From positions 186,001-250,000 of the forward strand of contig NZ_CP121661.1 of assembly GCF_029714365.1 (NCBI RefSeq): a stretch of 64,000 nt of DNA, given 5' to 3'. Positions 63,101-64,000 of the stretch are shown here, in pieces (position 1 is the stretch's first letter; every line of letters starts with the position of its first letter). This DNA comes from Sinorhizobium terangae (lineage in GTDB: Bacteria; Pseudomonadota; Alphaproteobacteria; Rhizobiales; Rhizobiaceae). Position numbers and translations under genes: made by a program. Below the pieces are notes generated by a model that searched no databases, was not told the DNA's origin, and worked only from the letters and a program-made list of their open reading frames with translations.

Positions 63101-64000
63101 GTCGTGGCCGCTACATCTGGAGACCTGTCGACCAGCATCGCAACGATATCTCCCGGCCCCACACCGCACCTTCGCAGAACGGACCGGATCGCAGTCATGC
63201 GTTCGCGCAGTTGGCCAAACGTGATTGCTCCGAACTCGCCGAAATAAGCCACCCGATCGATATTTGAAGCGCTCACCTGATCGAACGCTTCTACAAGTGT
63301 AGGCTCGCTTTCATATGACCGCTCGTCACCTTTGAGCGAGTTTAGAATGGCGACGTCCGACGGGCTGAGGCTGCTCAGGGCGACAATCGGCTCGGCCGAT
63401 CCCTCGACACAGGCAGCAATGAGATGGCGAAGATTCTCGGCCATGCGAGCGATGACATCGCTCGAAAATACGTCTTCCGCATAAGCCAGCTGCAATGCGA
63501 TTGCATCGCCTTCGTCTTGTGCGTAGAGCGTAAGGTCGAATTTCACATACCCTGTGTCGTATTCGCGAAATGTCAGTTCCAAATCGCGCTTGGCAGGAGG
63601 TTCCGCGGGCTCGGAGTACATGTTGAACATGGCTTGGAAGATCGGCGATCGACCGGGTTCGCGGTAGAGTCGGGTATCCCTGACCATCCAGCTAAATGGA
63701 TACGCCGAGTTCGCGATCGCATCGCTTATGAGGTCCTGCACATGAGTTACGTGAGCCGCGAAGGACTTATTGACGTCGATCATGGTTCGAATTGGCATCA
63801 TGTTGAGGAAAAATCCGACGATCTCCTCGGTGCCTGGCTGGCTGCGCACCACGTGCGGTATGCCAACGATCACATCGTCTTGGCCGCTATACATCCGCAA
63901 CAGCAGCTTGAAGCATGCCAATAGGGTTGTGGAAGTCGTGCACCTGTGCCGGCGCGCAAAATCCCGCACTTGATCAGACAGTTCGCCGCCAAGGAGAACC
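60112..64000 (-). CDS. non-ribosomal peptide synthetase, C-terminal C-A-T-C part (runs off the window)
   Basis: At least 1,295 residues; the frame is open to the window edge and has no start here. Numbering is from 63969. Domains: the end of a condensation domain (1-210; VGFFLNMMPIRT); adenylation (about 225-730) with A3 LIYTSSSTGKAKGV, A5 NFYGTTECASN, A7 YRSGDIARI, A8 GRADNQIQLRGFRIE and A10 LTANGKIDR; a carrier domain (about 745-820) with Ser in FFDVGGNSLLS; and a terminal condensation-like domain (about 830-1280) with HHFVADGLGYR. A3 has YTSS for YTSG. Aligning A4 (AALVAATWEYF) with GrsA puts Val where Asp235 normally holds the alpha-amino group, suggesting a beta-amino, aryl or hydroxy acid. 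No thioesterase: release is probably by the last condensation domain. Confidence 0.9.
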   Translation of the reverse strand, partial: VLLGGELSDQVRDFARRHRCTTSTTLLACFKLLLRMYSGQDDVIVGIPHVVRSQPGTEEIVGFFLNMMPIRTMIDVNKSFAAHVTHVQDLISDAIANSAYPFSWMVRDTRLYREPGRSPIFQAMFNMYSEPAEPPAKRDLELTFREYDTGYVKFDLTLYAQDEGDAIALQLAYAEDVFSSDVIARMAENLRHLIAACVEGSAEPIVALSSLSPSDVAILNSLKGDERSYESEPTLVEAFDQVSASNIDRVAYFGEFGAITFGQLRERMTAIRSVLRRCGVGPGDIVAMLVDRSPDVAATTLAIRDLRATAVPISPDYPEERVGHIVRDSGAKLLVHASEEEEVDFGVPCVNLSTLEARYAPGPLTHRTVELADEGAASLIYTSSSTGKAKGVLIPESAILNRLNWMWRCFPFDRFDVMAVQKSAALVAATWEYFGGLLKGVPTLILTDEQLHDPELLLSPLARHHVTRLFASPPILSGLIAAQKRLQKTTNLRLVTSSAEPMPPSLPFRWRECFPDVPLWNFYGTTECASNAAVYGTSDADDGSSAVPVGRPIDNVRMYVLDAQLKRVPVGVAGELCVAGRCVSSGYWKDPERTEHCFVPNPYDEGQYSVLYRSGDIARISAKGLLEICGRADNQIQLRGFRIELEEIETAVVSHPGIAQAAAFVKGEDDDRRLLALVVPADDSLTSGDIVSHLRQTLPSYMIPSDVEMVHHMPLTANGKIDRARLPSVSSRAMQKTKSAEPRTERERLLADIWRELLGAKSFGIDDSFFDVGGNSLLSVRCVTLARNAGLSLTVSQLHRTPTIRELATYQTPAATSALAACDGPLPVTPAVSHWNSCVGIGDHYNIGDLFFMPAGTLNVSVLERALAYVIGREEALRLRIAASENNLSQVIGSIPEPIVEVIDLIGMATAQQLTVIERGCANRQRAFRFDGRTPLIRVSAFRTSESGDYYLLVLLHHFVADGLGYRLFLNALEAACVSFIGGRTTEDPETTTTLSQWLKRLDNYANGEAATELEHWEGIRYDLFDIRVSDRESDAAGFSAETARWLHYVGSEEHIDEEFCRPLWKDQATYHLRFSEETTGKLLKVAAASAQCEDFDLVLAAISGAFGRAFGNYSLWIDSLTSTRGQLFDDIDPSQIIGYIGELVPLPLSLTGTESHPDRARSIYQQRNSLPRRGIGFRALKFLNRNPAVRERIDRLPLPRIGLNYRARLQRHYPRRLLSREPHPLWIGEDMDQSVMNYLFWFRVGYQSGELQIEVRYDPRQVGYETTRNLCTILREELIQTVDAFREFGQPGND

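Noticed and set aside
1-64000. CRISPR arrays, tRNA, rRNA genes and riboswitches.
   Set aside because: No regularly spaced repeats and no recognisable cloverleaf, rRNA or THI/TPP/cobalamin-type elements were found by reading.

Overview
The window looks like part of a symbiotic plasmid or symbiosis island of a legume-nodulating rhizobium (Rhizobiaceae-like). The evidence is six 48-bp sequences that read as NodD-binding nod boxes, a nodM-type glucosamine synthase behind one of them, relics of nodD, nodA and nodB, the rhizobial regulators SyrB and MucR/Ros, a hup/hyp hydrogenase-maturation cluster, a bioBFDAZ-bioR biotin locus, and many truncated or frameshifted genes and IS fragments typical of such replicons. 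No replication or transfer genes and no complete nodABC or nif/fix genes are present, so the species cannot be named from this piece.

Layout. 1-6.1 kb (- strand): a sulfotransferase, a relic of an MFS exporter, a stand-alone NRPS-type condensation protein, a GMC oxidoreductase, a class-III aminotransferase and a HAD phosphatase. The upstream half has overlapping stop/start codons, GTG starts and very high GC, suggesting import from an actinobacterium-like donor. 6.7-16.9 kb: a broken hemN (-) abuts a truncated hupF (+), followed by frameshifted hupG, then hupHIJK and hypABFCDE. The hydrogenase structural genes are missing. 17.0-19.2 kb: 21 codons of nodD, a nod box and nodM. 19.9-25.7 kb (-): bioBFDAZ as one overlapping operon with its GntR regulator BioR and a BioR box.

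26-35 kb is accessory DNA: a MucR/Ros regulator, relics of a DNA methylase and of a serine recombinase, an AIPR-type phage-resistance gene and several small conserved rhizobial genes. 35.8-37.7 kb holds syrB, a gene with a SyrB-like C-terminal coiled coil, and panD. 38.3-53.2 kb is a nod-box archipelago. Its targets are an LRR protein resembling a truncated IpaH/y4fR-type effector, a phytanoyl-CoA-dioxygenase-like enzyme, two paralogous acyltransferase-SGNH proteins (the first behind a fused nodA/nodB relic) and a frameshifted omptin protease. AbiE- and BrnTA-type toxin-antitoxin loci, both with broken toxin genes, are interleaved.

54.5-64 kb: an OmpW porin, an IS5 relic, a Nudix hydrolase, and a second natural-product locus on the - strand: NRPS (C-A-T-C, running off the right edge), MATE exporter, phosphopantetheinyl transferase and FAD monooxygenase.

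Working together: NodD plus flavonoid would switch on nodM (glucosamine supply for Nod factor), the acyltransferases (possible Nod-factor or surface-glycan decoration) and several non-Nod-factor genes. The hyp genes would mature a NiFe hydrogenase encoded elsewhere, or they are decaying. BioR would repress biotin synthesis. The NRPS set would make, activate and export an unknown small molecule.
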